Source: Steinernema hermaphroditum (Eukaryota; Nematoda; Chromadorea; Rhabditida; Steinernematidae). Taken from it: a stretch of DNA of 64,000 nucleotides. The stretch spans positions 7,962,012 through 8,026,011 of the forward strand of contig CM059623.1 of assembly GCA_030435675.1 (NCBI GenBank). Reading direction: 5' to 3'. Positions 34,089 through 45,538 of the stretch are shown piece after piece. The notes below the pieces were generated by a model, which saw only the letters and a program-made list of their open reading frames with translations, had not been told where the DNA came from and searched no databases. The position numbers and the translations under genes were made by a program. The first letter of the stretch is position 1; each line of letters opens with the position of its first letter.

Positions 34089-36689
34089 ATGTCGTCCGAG
34101 CCCGAAGCGAAGCGCCCACGATTGATCGATGTCGCTGACCACGTGAGGGCGCGCGTGGCGCAGATCGCCGAACTTCTAGAGGTCGTCGACAACAGCGCCC
34201 TTGTCTCTCGCGAGGTCACAGCCGGGCCACGGACGGCGCTTCAGCGTCTTCCGCGCCACATGCGCCGAAGAGCGATGTCCTACAACCTGAAGCGCCTCCC
34301 CAGATGCCAGCGAGGGTTTGCCGCGTCGGCAGTCGCCAAGTCGAAGCACCGAAAGAAGCCGCCAAGCAGATTCTGGAGAAGACGGCCGAACAATCTTCTC
34401 GCGGTACGTCCACTTTTTGTTTTCTACAACATCTTCGCCGTTTTCAGAATTACGCGCGTCGCCAGCGAGAAGTGGTGTGGCTGGAGACGCACATTTGGCA
34501 TGCGAAACGATTCCACATGAAGCCGATGTGGGGGTACAAGATTCCCTCTCGAAGCTTCCAGCGCAACTTCCGTCCGACGTACCGCGACTCGATGCGTCAC
34601 GCGTCCGTCAGAGACCACAGTTTTCTGCGATGCCTTGAGATTGTGACGTCTTCGCAGAGTCGCCTCATCGAACTTCTTGCACCACTGAGCGCCCCAGGTG
34701 TTGCCCCGTCATTCGCCTTCAAGATGGGACTGGAAGGAAAATTCGAGATCTCTACGGTACTCTATGAACCCGATCAGTTTCCATGCGGCTGCCTCGGACC
34801 TGTGAAGTTCCTGTGGGTGAAACGGAACGAGGAGTACGCTCTGATCCTCTGGATCCACCCTGCTAACTGGAACCCTGTCTTTAAAGCTCTGTCGAAGCTT
34901 CTGAACGCGGCGCCAAAAGAAGAGCTCAAATCAAATGCAGAGAGCACCCCGAACAAGATCAATCTGTGGAAGATCCAGGAAATGAAGGTGAACGCAAAAA
35001 CGTACGAATGCCGGGATGGAATCAAGGTTGGCGCCCCAATTCTTTACTGATTTCTCTCAAATCTGTTCTCTAGGTGGTAGATAACCGAGATCAGCTCAAT
35101 CGTTTCCGCCTCTATGGTCCACAGTCGCTCTCCATCCTCAGCAAAGTCCTCGCTACCGTAGCCAAAGACGAGAATGGAAATTTCGCTGAATTTAGGTTCG
35201 TTTGTAAAGATGGTTCTTCTCCTAAAGGGTCCGTTTTCAGAGAAACAAATGCTTACTGGGACCAGAACGTGACTGCTCGGAGTCCGGCAGAGTATCTCGA
35301 CGGAGTTACGTTCTCGATCCTCGTCGAAGATCCGCGACTTACACGTCCTCCGAAGAAGACGCTTCCCGGTAAGAACTCCGGAGGGCGCAAAAAGCCAGTC
35401 ACGATCGACGGGATTCCATTGTCCCCCCTGCAGTACTTCTGGGATACGGAGCGTCGCGAAACTCTGCTCCGAGAGAGAGTCAGCAACGACAAGCTGAACA
35501 AGATGCGTAGCGAGCGCCTCGCGCCCATACTTACTTCGGAGTCGAAGATCCCCATCGTCGTCGTCATCAGAAGCTCCGGAACGGGCAAAGCGAATCCCTA
35601 CGACGGGGTGGAAGTGGTGATCCCCGGAGGCTTCGGAATGGACTTCTGGATTGCCCTTCAGTTCGGGACCGCCCACGCCGCGAGTCTGAAGGACCAGAAG
35701 TCGTTTGATTTCGAGGCGAATCGCATGTCGTTCCCCTACGATATTCCGGACTGCGCTGCCGGACTGGCGGAGGAGAAGTCGAAGAAGGAGAAGAGCGAGC
35801 AGAAGTACCTACGAAGACCCCACAATCGGCGCATCAAGTACTGGTCGCGGCTATCGGTGAAGTACCCGTTTGAGTACGCGTGGCCCGATCTGCTACGAAG
35901 TTGGAGTACGGAAGCGGACGACGTCTCCGTGTACACGTACGTCTTGCGCGATAGGACTGCGCTCGTCCAGATTCAGAAGTGGTTGAGCGGAAAAGCCGAA
36001 AAACCAGGTATGACTTGGGCTAGCAACTGTAGCCATGGGTTGTGCTTTCAGAAGATGTATTCAAAGTCCATGGTGACGTCTTGATTCCCGTCAGAATCGA
36101 AGCGTCGAGCCGTGGTTGTCCAAAGCAGTTTGCGATGATATGTGAACCCATGGAAGACGATCTGAGAGAATTCAAAGAAGGCAGAAGTGTTGCGGAACCG
36201 TCAAGGTCGAGGAAGGAAGATGCTTCCGGCGAAGTTGAGATGAAAGACGCGGAAGAGAGCGAGCAGGAAGAAGACGGATTCATGACGCTGGGGTCGAGAA
36301 ACGAGAAGATAATCCCGTTAGATTCCCTCTTTCCCGACAAGATCGTCATGGGAAAGAAAAAGAAGAAGGAGAAGAAGGTCGACATGCGGCGGAAGGCGAA
36401 GGAGCGCAAGAAGCTGAAGGAGATCGGGCTGGAGATGAAGAAGGAAGATGACGAAGAGTCTCATGAGTCGGCATCGGCGGACTACAAGGACAGCTGCTTG
36501 AGGAGAGTGATGGGTCGGATTGTACGAGGCGACTACTCCTTCACCGATGCCAAGGGACGAGGTCTTGGATACTGTACCCTCAGGAGTTTGGAGGCGACCA
36601 CGAAAGGGAACGTGCTCTTTAGGAACACTTCTTCGAAGTACTACCACCTGGGAAAGCTCTCCGTTCTGCTCACACTTCCCTCTCTCTGA
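34089..36689 (+). CDS. popl-1: POP1, largest protein subunit of RNase P and RNase MRP
   Basis: Protein subunit of the ribozymes that remove tRNA 5' leaders (RNase P) and cut pre-rRNA (RNase MRP); nuclear/nucleolar. Five exons (34089-34403, 34448-35026, 35074-35195, 35241-36007, 36052-36689) give about 806 residues. The POP1 N-terminal signature is clear: LPRHMRRRAMSYNLKRLP and VVWLETHIWHAKRFHMKPMWGYKIP. The POPLD-like middle region (IPIVVVIRSSG, WDTERRETLLRERV) and the C-terminal FTDAKGRGLGYC motif follow. A Lys/Glu-rich insert near the C-terminus is less conserved. The ATG is 3 nt after a TTTCTAG acceptor located 146 nt after the uS17m stop. Confidence 0.92.
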
Positions 36690-38006
36690 TTCTTTGTTAT
36701 TTGTTGTCTTTGTTGTTAATTGTGTTGTTACGTTCTATGCAGAGAAGTTGTACTTTTTCTAGGCTTTCTCGGGGTGTCCAGGTGCTGAGAATGTAGTCGA
36801 CACCTCCGGGCCGACTTCGTGCATCGGATGGATCTGTAGACCCTTCGAGTAGATGAGGAGTGCCTCCACGAGGTCCAAGTGCCTGTCCCTAACCACCTAC
36901 TGATCCCCTTCGGGAGGGCTGTTACAGTTCCTCCAGGTCGATGCGCCCCCAGGGATCCACCCTGAAGAGGAAGTCGGTGGGTTTTCCTGCACTTATGATC
37001 GACTTATTACGCGCAGACGGAGTGGACACCGGGGAATCCCCTTCGGGCCGACTTCGTGTGAAGAACGATCGTTCGACTTTTTTGCGACTTTCGCCCAATT
37101 TGGTCAGGTCGTGTACTTCCACAAACTCTCGAAGGGTTCGGCGATAACTGGTTCATATCCTATAATCTCATCACCTCCTCTACCTCTCCCCTACCTTCTC
37201 GGGTTGTTCGAAAGTGCAGTGACGTGGCCTCGGTTCCCAGAAGCGCCTCCAAGCGAACTTTCCACGACCTCCGGCCTCTCCCATCGGAATTCCCTGTGGT
37301 CCCCGACGCCGTCCGAATGTCAATTGTCACTCATCGAGTGGCCAATCTCTGAATCTAGCTTCCTCGGAGAGTCCTCCCGATGCACTTTGCGCCTGATCAG
37401 TCCGCCCTCCGTCTTCGACGCCGAATCCACGTTGTGCCACAAATTCGCCTCGATAACGGTGCGTGGGAACGGACTCTGGAGGTGTAATGCGATTTGGAAT
37501 AATCGTGGCGAAGATCCGATGACGCGGGCGGAGGCCTTCTGGAGGAGTCGTCGGCCCCCGAAGGGTTCCTCGAGGAGGAGGCCCGGAAGTCGTTCGGGAG
37601 GCAATTAATTATTTCGATTTGGGAAACGCTATTAGCGCAGAGGGGAAAACAAAGAAGCCGCGGGTTCCTCGTCAACACGAAGACGATTTCCTCGGGGGGA
37701 GTCGAAGAGAAGGGCCTCGGAGGGGAGAGGCATCCAGAAGTGACATCTCCTCGTCTTGTTTTGACATGTCTATTTCACAGAGAAATGAATCCCCCTTGCA
37801 ACGCAGCCCGTGGAGACAGCTCCTCTGATATGACAGCTACCGTACCCCGGCCTTAGAAGTACTGTCCTTCCTCTCAATTCCCACTCGACCCCAGCGATTC
37901 ATTGTTTATTTATGTACACAAGGACAAGGAGAGAAAGGAACCCGTTTCTGGTGGACAACGACCCGCTTCTTCTTCCGGAAGACCCAGAAGACCCACAGAA
38001 GAGCTT
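36690..38006. other. Convergent gap between POP1 and the neuropeptide receptor
   Basis: 1.3 kb between two convergent genes. On the plus strand around 37030-37140 one frame reads GIPFGPTSCEER..FFATFAQFGQVVYFHK, which resembles the start of an RRM domain, but no neighbouring exons or complete RRM follow; it may be a gene fragment or chance. A TACCGTA motif lies near 37841. Otherwise nothing recognised. Confidence 0.35.
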
Positions 38007-40449
38007 TTAGAAGGCTGATTCTTTGTTCGCCACCGGAGGTTTCTCACCGACGGCCTTCGACTTCGCTGCGATCGTGTTGTTATTCATCACAAGTCCGACC
38101 TAGAAGAGGTCTGGTTAGGCATGTGGGCCAAGGGAGGACTCACCGAGGCTTCGAACTCGGTGGATGATCTTCTGGCGGCGGCGACGACGGTGGCGGAGTT
38201 CCTCCGGAGGTCGTCTTCGTGCTCGGAGCGGCGCTTCGACATGGAGGACGTAGACGCAGAGCGGTTGATGCTGCCGGGGCGGAGGCTCTGCGCCCCGAAT
38301 GGTGTGTGGCCCTGGCGCAGAAGGGGCCCATGGTGGGGATTCTGGGGCGGCATGTAGATCTTCTGGAAGTGGCCGCGGGGCTTCCGACGACAGCCGAAGG
38401 TGAGGAGGAGGGCCGTGCGGAACTTCTGATTCAGGAAGCAGTAGGTGATCGGGTTCGTGCACGACGAGAGGTACGTCAGGATGGTGATTACGGTATTGAG
38501 GTCTGAGTTCCATACGTTGAACGTCTGAAAGGCGCCATTAGGGGTGCACAGGGGGCGATTGCTCGGAGGGGGACAGTTCGGACACAGTGGAGCGTGGCCT
38601 CTGATAGATCGAAGGGTGTCCGGTGGGGACGAAGGCGTGCACAGAGAACTAACGTCATGTTGCTCGCGTGCCGATTTCGCGACTTCAATTTCGATGCGTT
38701 TATCGTCGTCGCCATCGGGCGCCCTTCGGCGCTTCTAATGAGAGAGGGCCAGCTGTTAGGACGTGTAAACACGGCGCGGGGAATGGAGGAGGAGGACTCA
38801 CCCCGAAGGAGTCCTGAGCGGTGAGCAGGAGCCACCAGATGTAGGAGGGCGTCCAGCAGCAGAAGAAGATGATGACGATGACGACGAGCATTTTGATGAC
38901 GCGCTGTTTCGCGATGACGCTCTTCTCGGAGTGCGTAGAGCGGAGGGAGTGGTGCTCCGCCGCCCCGACGCCGCCGGAGTCCGCCTTCTGGAGCCCCTTC
39001 CGCTCAAGGGCTCGGTAGACGGGCGCCCTCTTCCCATGCTGGGCGCCGGCCTTCGTAGCCGGAGACCGCAACGACCTGGATGCCGGGTTACTGTAGAAGG
39101 GGTTCTGCGCTTACTTGAAGGGCCGGTGGATGGAGAGGGTGGTCTTCGCGCGGCGGAAGGTCCCCCGGAGGCGCCTGATCACCGACCAGTGGTAGGAGCG
39201 CGCGTCGGCGTCCTCAAGGCTGTCTGAAAGGGGCGTCTAGACGTCTGAAGGAGGAGGACGTCTACTTCTGCTCTCGGACTCGAGGGTTGATCCGACGGCG
39301 GAGATCTCGATGGTTTCTATCTTGATGCCCGAGCGGAGCGACGAGATCACGACGCCGTAGAGGACGGTCATCATCACGAGGGGCACCATCAGCAGCACCG
39401 CCGTCATGTAAATCTGGTAGCCGAAGTGGACGACGGCGTCGTAGCGCGGGGCGCAGTTGAGTCCGTTGTGGCCGTAGGTTCGCAGCTCGTACATGAACAG
39501 CATGGGTACGTTAGAGAAGAGCGAGATGACCCAGACGACGGAGATCATTGTGTAGGCGTGGGAGCGAGTGGCCCAGACGCGCGAGTGGAGCGGCTGGCAG
39601 ATGGCGTAGTAGCGCTCGATGGCGATCGAGGCTAATGTGTAGGCCGAGGCCGTCACCACAGCCGCTGAAACGGTCCCTTCAGATTCCGAAAAACGCCGAA
39701 GAAGCCCCGACGCCCGGGTGGTTGTTTACAGCAGATAGCTTTAGGAATGCAACAAAGGGGCACTCCCAAACAGCGTGGGAATCCGGGGCGATTAGAGATT
39801 AGTAGAGGGGCTCCGCCGGGAGGACTCACGCTGGAGGTAGGCGAGTACTTTGCACATGAGGTCGCCGAACATCCAGCAGTAGACGACGGAGCTGACGAGC
39901 GTCGGAGGCATGCAGACGACGGAGAGGAGCAGGTCCGTGATCGCCAGGTTCAGGAGGTAGAGGTTCGTGATGGAGCGCATCGTCCGTTGCTGCAAGGGGC
40001 GTCTGGCGGCCGGCGGTGTCTTCGGGGCCTACCTGCACGATGACGACGATGACGATGGAGTTGCCGACGACGGAGAGACAGAAGATGACGGCGAAGGCGA
40101 CGATGACAACGTAGTTCTCCGTGGAGGGCCGGAAGCGACAGTCATCCTCCCACATCGCCTCCTCGGGGGCCTTCTGGAGCGCCGCCGCCAGCGATTCTTC
40201 CTCGAGGGGCGCAGAGACGCTGGAACGAGAGGATTCAAGAGTGCGCAGGGGCGTGGTTCCCGCGCCGATCGCCCTGCCTCGGCACTCGGGGTCCGCGGAA
40301 GGGAGTCGTTGCGGGAGACGCATCAAAGATTAAACGCACTTTTCATGCTCCGGAGTCGTCGTGTTGGGACCGCCGATAGCGGACAGGCCTGCTGGGAGTA
40401 CGGTAGCGACGAGGACGACGACAAAGGCAATTCGGATCGCCTCGCGCAT
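38007..40449 (-). CDS. Cholecystokinin/gastrin-type neuropeptide GPCR
   Basis: Class A seven-helix receptor, probably for sulfakinin/CCK-like peptides. Eight exons (40449-40340, 40219-40033, 39989-39830, 39664-39266, 39223-39115, 39075-38802, 38524-38144, 38099-38007) sum to about 570 residues in frame. A separate first exon gives a signal peptide (MREAIRIAFVVVLVATVLP) and N-glycosylation sites. TM2 carries LYLLNLAITDLLLSVVCMPPTLVSS, TM3 ends in IAIERYYAICQPL (ERY in the DRY position), TM6 has CWTPSYIWW and TM7 CTNPITYCFLNQKFR (the NPxxY site). The VCMPPTLVSSVVYCWMFGD stretch is characteristic of CCK receptors. The third intracellular loop is long and Arg-rich, and the C-tail is Ser/Arg-rich. 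Receptor class is firm; the ligand is inferred from family resemblance. Confidence 0.9.
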
Positions 40450-42993
40450 TTCCCATAAATCTGAAGAATGTCTCCGAGTAGAAGGCGGAGTTGCGTCGGG
40501 GGACAAAAAGTCCCCTGATTACGGTAGCCCACAAGGTTTTTGATCGAGTCGTCGATTATGCGTGCGGAGACAAAGCGGAGCCGGAGCGGTGGAAGAAGTC
40601 GGCGCGGGACACAAAGCGCACGCCTGAGGTGGTCCTGCCGCGCTCCCACGAGGGCGAACTGCGGACTGCGATTAATTATGAGTTAGGCAGTGACGCATTC
40701 GCTGTTTTCATCGAATCAAGGACAATTTGATTAGAGAAGATCGCCAGTGATGTCACGGGACCGGGCGGAGACGCGATAACAGACGACGTGCAGTCCTAAG
40801 CCCGGGACAGCGATTCCCGGGCAGTGATTAATTAATTATTCTCGAGGGAATCTGGCCGAGGAGGCTCCTGTAGGACGGTCTCCCGAGGCCTTAGGGAGGG
40901 TCACGGGGGCACGCGAACGTGCCTGAGGGGATGGGTGACGCGTGCACGCCTAACGACGCGGAATTATGGAATTAAACAATCGCATGGCGGTGCTTAATTG
41001 CGAGTTGGCGACTTTTGGGGCCACAGGGGAGCGCCTTCTGGCGACTTCGGCCCATTTGCAGTCAACGGCCGATCGACCAAAAACAAACTTAATTTCGAGG
41101 GCTCTTTGAGGGCGACGGCGACAGATCGTGCGCGCGAGAAAACAATCAGACGAAATGAAAAGTCGGTGACGGGCAGGGGGCTCTGCCCAATTGCATTACG
41201 GTAATCGTCCGAGGCGGCGCAATTCGATTTGGAAGAGATTCTCGCGAACGGTTGGGAGATTGTGGCGACTCGAGGAGTTAAAGTGCATGTCGGGAATCGC
41301 CTCGAGGCCCCTTGAAACTCTCGATCGCATTAGAAGAACACAAAACCGAGGCCAGCGCGCGTCGAGGAGCGAATCGGGGCGGGGAAGGGCCAGAAGGGAG
41401 GACTTGCAGGAGGAGGGAGGGACTTTTTTCGACGGGTTTCGAGAGGGCCACTTCCACTTCGATTATGCAGATTCCGACGGGGCGCTGTCGGATCAAAAGA
41501 AAACACGCGCCGAAGCGGAAATAACACGATGCCGCTGGGGATCTCCGAGACCCTCGACTAAGTTGATTTACCGGCGCCACCGACGACCCTTTCGGCCTAC
41601 GAGGAACTCGCCTCATGTTTGTTCCCAGCTAGGGCGCTCGAGGGCTTTCTCTGATCGCCTTAAAGGGCTCCCGAATGCAGGGGGGAAGCGCAAAAACACC
41701 GAGACTCTTCTTTGGGATTTAGGTTTGCCTTCCAAGCACCGGTGCAAGAGCGCCAGATGCGAGCCCCCGAGGACATAGAAGTTCGCCCGGAACTCAAAAA
41801 AGCCCGAAAAGGACGTGGGGATTCAGAAGCAGTCATGACTTAAATGTTTCCCGACGTCGACTTAATCTCCAAGCGAGCACAAAAAAAATCTTTAGAACGT
41901 GCTTTTGAAGTGAACAACGAGTGAATATTGAAAACAAATGAAAACGATGTTTTTCAAGAACCGGGCCCTAAGTGAATTCTGACTTTACTCTACTCTGAAT
42001 TTCGGATCTCCCATCCAAACAACCCTCCGAAAGTCCCTTCTGTTCCAGTGCAGAGGGGAAGGGTTTCTGAGGAGGCCAAGTGGGTACGGGTCCCGCCGCG
42101 GAACGGCGGTGCAAGCGATATCGGAAGTCGATCCGCTTCAGATTCCCGAAATAAGCTGTCCGTCATCCGTCAAACGCCGTCCTCGGCTGCACCTCCAGAC
42201 GGTCTCCGGGGGGTCGATGTCGCTTCCGAGCGCCTCCTAATCCAATTAAACGTGTCAATCCCGTCGGGACCCATTTGTTGTCAAGAAGAACACGCGAAAA
42301 CACACATTCATCGCCTCACAATTAAACGCCGGAGGGCCGCGGCAGCACCGGCGTCTCCTAATTTACGACGACGACACCAGAAGTCCGTCGATTAATCAAA
42401 TCGCTCAAAACAACGAATTCCGTCGCTGTCTGAGTGGCACTTTCTCGTCTGAGACGTCAAAAGTCGTCGCGGGACCGCGCTCCAGCGCACAAAGAGACAA
42501 AGACGTCTCTTTTGGAGCTCGGCTCCGCAATCGAATTCGCGCGCTTTCGTGGACGGTGGAGTCCGAAGGCGCCTCCCCGCGGGGCCAGGTGGCGAAGTGT
42601 GGACAGCTGACGCCGTGGAGGTCCGCGCCACTTCTCGGACCGGAAGGGCATCCTGGGACGACCGGAATCATCAATCAAAGTTCTCGAACTTTTGTTTATT
42701 CGGCTGTCCACTTTCGAAACAAGTGCTGAAGCCACCAAGGCAGCCTGGCCGATGACGAGCGGGATTGGCCAGCGGCACCTCTTGGGCACCCTTAAAGACT
42801 TTTTACCAACAACACAACAACGGTATTAACAGAAACCAACAATAAACAACTTTGCAAGACTTAGAAAAACTCCATGCTACACAGTCCGGGCGATTGCGAA
42901 TAGTGTGTGAACGGCTGAGATCGCGACGAAATGTTCATGGCGAGGGATTTCCCACCTAAAAATAGCCTTGTCAACAGCGCCAGAAAAACGAAT
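40450..42993. other. Intergenic region between the receptor and RRN3
   Basis: 2.5 kb without a recognisable gene; it should include the receptor promoter and the RRN3 3' UTR. TAC-G-GTA motifs lie near 40515 and 41199. A 195-codon plus-strand frame (41191-41778) is Arg/Ser-rich with no domain and is overlapped by frames on the other strand. Confidence 0.4.
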
Positions 42994-45538
42994 TCACGAA
43001 CCAGTCACTTCTATGACTTCGGTAATGTCGTCGTCGTACATAAATCCGAAAGCGTCGGGGTTGTCGTCCACATTCATGTTGTCGTCATCCCCTATCTTCG
43101 TTACCGTAACCTGACCTCTCAAGAACTCGTTCGAAATGACGGAGATATCGTTGTGCATCGGTGAGAACTTCTGCACAGCACTAGACATGTGCTCCTTGCA
43201 CAGAGGCAACACGCAAACATCGAAGGGGAAGACCGACTCGAAAGGGCGGCGACTTTCTTCGATGTTCGACAAAAGATGGTTACAGTATACAATTTGAAGA
43301 GACCTGCATGCAAACATGTGATGAATGAACCCTAGAAGCGGCTTACCGGCTAATAGCTGCAAAGCAGAGGGCAACAGGTCTGTTGATGTAGCTGAGAGGA
43401 CTCAAATAGGAGTGGACAATGTGGCCGAAACCCCACTTCTGCACAGTGCAGAGCTGCTCAGCCTCGACAATCTGCTTGTAGCGGAAGCAAAAAGTGAGGA
43501 ACGCGGCTTGGCACACAGCATAGAAGGTTCCATGGCGCAAACCTCCAACCGAATTCAACGACAGGCTGCCCGCAACTTCGTTCACGTACCGCGTGCACCA
43601 GCTGGTCATCTCACCGAGCCACTTGAGCACAACTCTAGAACTGTACTGTAGGCACAAACTCTCCGATATCGACGTACTTCAAGCCGACGGAGTTCGTTCT
43701 GGCCAGAAAGCCGGCGAGGTAGCAAGCAGCTCCTTGAGATTTCTTCCACTCATTGGGCGATGCCGAGGGGCGAATGATGATGCTCCACAGATGGTTGAGA
43801 ATCTTCGAACATACAGCCTGAAAATAACGAATTAGCGCCGGCTCGTGAACCCCGCACTACATCGTCTTGGCTGGCCATGTACATCCAGATGAAAGGAATG
43901 GAGTGAATGTCATGAGAAAACAGTATTTCGTCTTCAAAGACCTTCTTGAACAATTCGAACAAATCTGTTCTCTGTCTTTGTTCCTCGGAGAGAGCGGGAA
44001 GCCAGGAAAGTACGAATTCTAAATGCTTTCTCTATAGATATGCTAAGTCCACGCGGAAATACCATTGGATGCGTTCCGAATGGGAGTGTAGAAGCGGGAT
44101 ATCCAACCGATACAGTAAAGCATACATGTGTCGAGCTTCATCGAGCGATCGGCGAAATCAGCCTCCGAACCGGTTCCTTCGCCTTCCATCATTTGAGCAT
44201 CTGCATCCAGGTTTTCCGCGTCTTCCTGATCAATCACAAAGATTCCGGAGTTCCTACGACGCACATCGGCATTTCTGGCCTCAGATACTTTAGAAGATAC
44301 GAATGTCTGAAATGTCTCCGGCTGGATCAAGCGGACCAGATTACGCCTACGTCAAGAGGAAACAACTGTGAGATGGCGATGGACCACATATCAGCATGCA
44401 GTTCATACGGGATGTATTCCAACATCATGATGACATTGCGGAAGTAATGGAAAAACTTGAACTGGTCTGCTAAGTGGTGGGGGAAACGTATTGCCACGAT
44501 CCGTTTGAGGGAGTTAGCAACCCTGAAAAAATAAGTTACTTTGTGAGAACTAGAAGTGAATAACTGAAAATGGAAATAAACAGAAATTCATCTCGGTTAT
44601 CAAGTGAATCAATTAACGAACAAGTGTACAACCCACTATATACGAGCGGCTCGGCTTCAACAGCTGTGGATCACCGAGCTCCAATTGGCCTTGAAGCGGA
44701 CAGCCAAAGGGTAGCATCTTCGCAGATTTCGCTTTCTAAGGTGTTTCTGTCATCTCAAGGGTCCTAGCTGTGAGAATACTAAGCACGAGCAGTGAAACAT
44801 GGTGTCTCAGCTGTTTAACCCTACAGGAATACTCACACAGGGAAGGCTTTGATCGTTTGACGAATGGCACAGTGAAGAAGAGTGTAGACGTGCTCCTGAT
44901 CTGCCTTTGACAAAGCATACTGCCACTCTGGTTGTTCTAAATAGGCGGAGTTGATCAAATGCGGGCGATGATGGAAAGCGTTACATACCACATTTGCTAT
45001 CTTCATTCTCGACACCATCCACGTTCGGTGTGAAACCGTGGGGCATAAAGTTCCTCACAAAGAAAGACAAGACATTCTGCGTTTGTGACACATGGCGCAC
45101 AGCTATTTGACGCATAAGGTCGATGAATCCCTGGTGTTCGGAGATAGGAACGACATTAAATTGCAGGTTCTGTAAATACAATTGGAAAGCCATTTGTAGA
45201 AACTAAAGCATACCATAAATTTCTTCAGCATGGCATCACACTTGTCATCCAGTTCATTCGCGCAGCCATAGAACTTCTGAAGAAACTGCGTCCGAGGAGC
45301 CTCCTCCCACGTAGGAAAACTCTCCAGGGCGACACACAGCTGATTGTAAGAGTTGATGGCATTAGGGTTGTCCTAAAATTTCGAGAAGAGGTCAAACAAA
45401 AGAGTCCAAGATCCTCACCAGCTTGAAGGCGTGCAGAATTTCTTCCGCGTTGCTCCATCTCGTTCTCTTGGGCGTTTTCGGTTCTGTCTTCACAGATGGG
45501 GCGACTACAGGCTTCTGTTCGAGTTTCTCCTCAGTCAT
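42994..45538 (-). CDS. RRN3: RNA polymerase I-specific initiation factor RRN3 / TIF-IA
   Basis: Essential factor that makes RNA polymerase I competent to start rRNA synthesis. Ten exons from 45538 to 42994 give about 625 residues, near the 651 of human RRN3. Visible family blocks are IIIRPSASPNEWKKSQGAACYLAGFLART (human IIRQAAGNYIGSFLARA), LRHGTFYAVCQAAFLTFCFRYKQI (human FYSACQAVFYTFVFRHKQL), HSYLSPLSYINRPVALCFAAIS and SVFPFDVCVLPLCKEHM (human TFFPFDPCVLKRSKKFI). An acidic loop (IDQEDAENLDADAQ) interrupts the HEAT-like repeats as in relatives. The ATG is 10 nt after a CTTTTTCAG acceptor. Most introns are 37-52 nt, one is 314 nt. No other gene lies within 1.8 kb upstream, so it is probably transcribed alone. 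Confidence 0.88.

Noticed and set aside
41191..41778. 195-codon plus-strand frame upstream of the receptor
   Set aside because: Arginine-rich, no domain, overlapped by frames on the other strand; explained by base composition.
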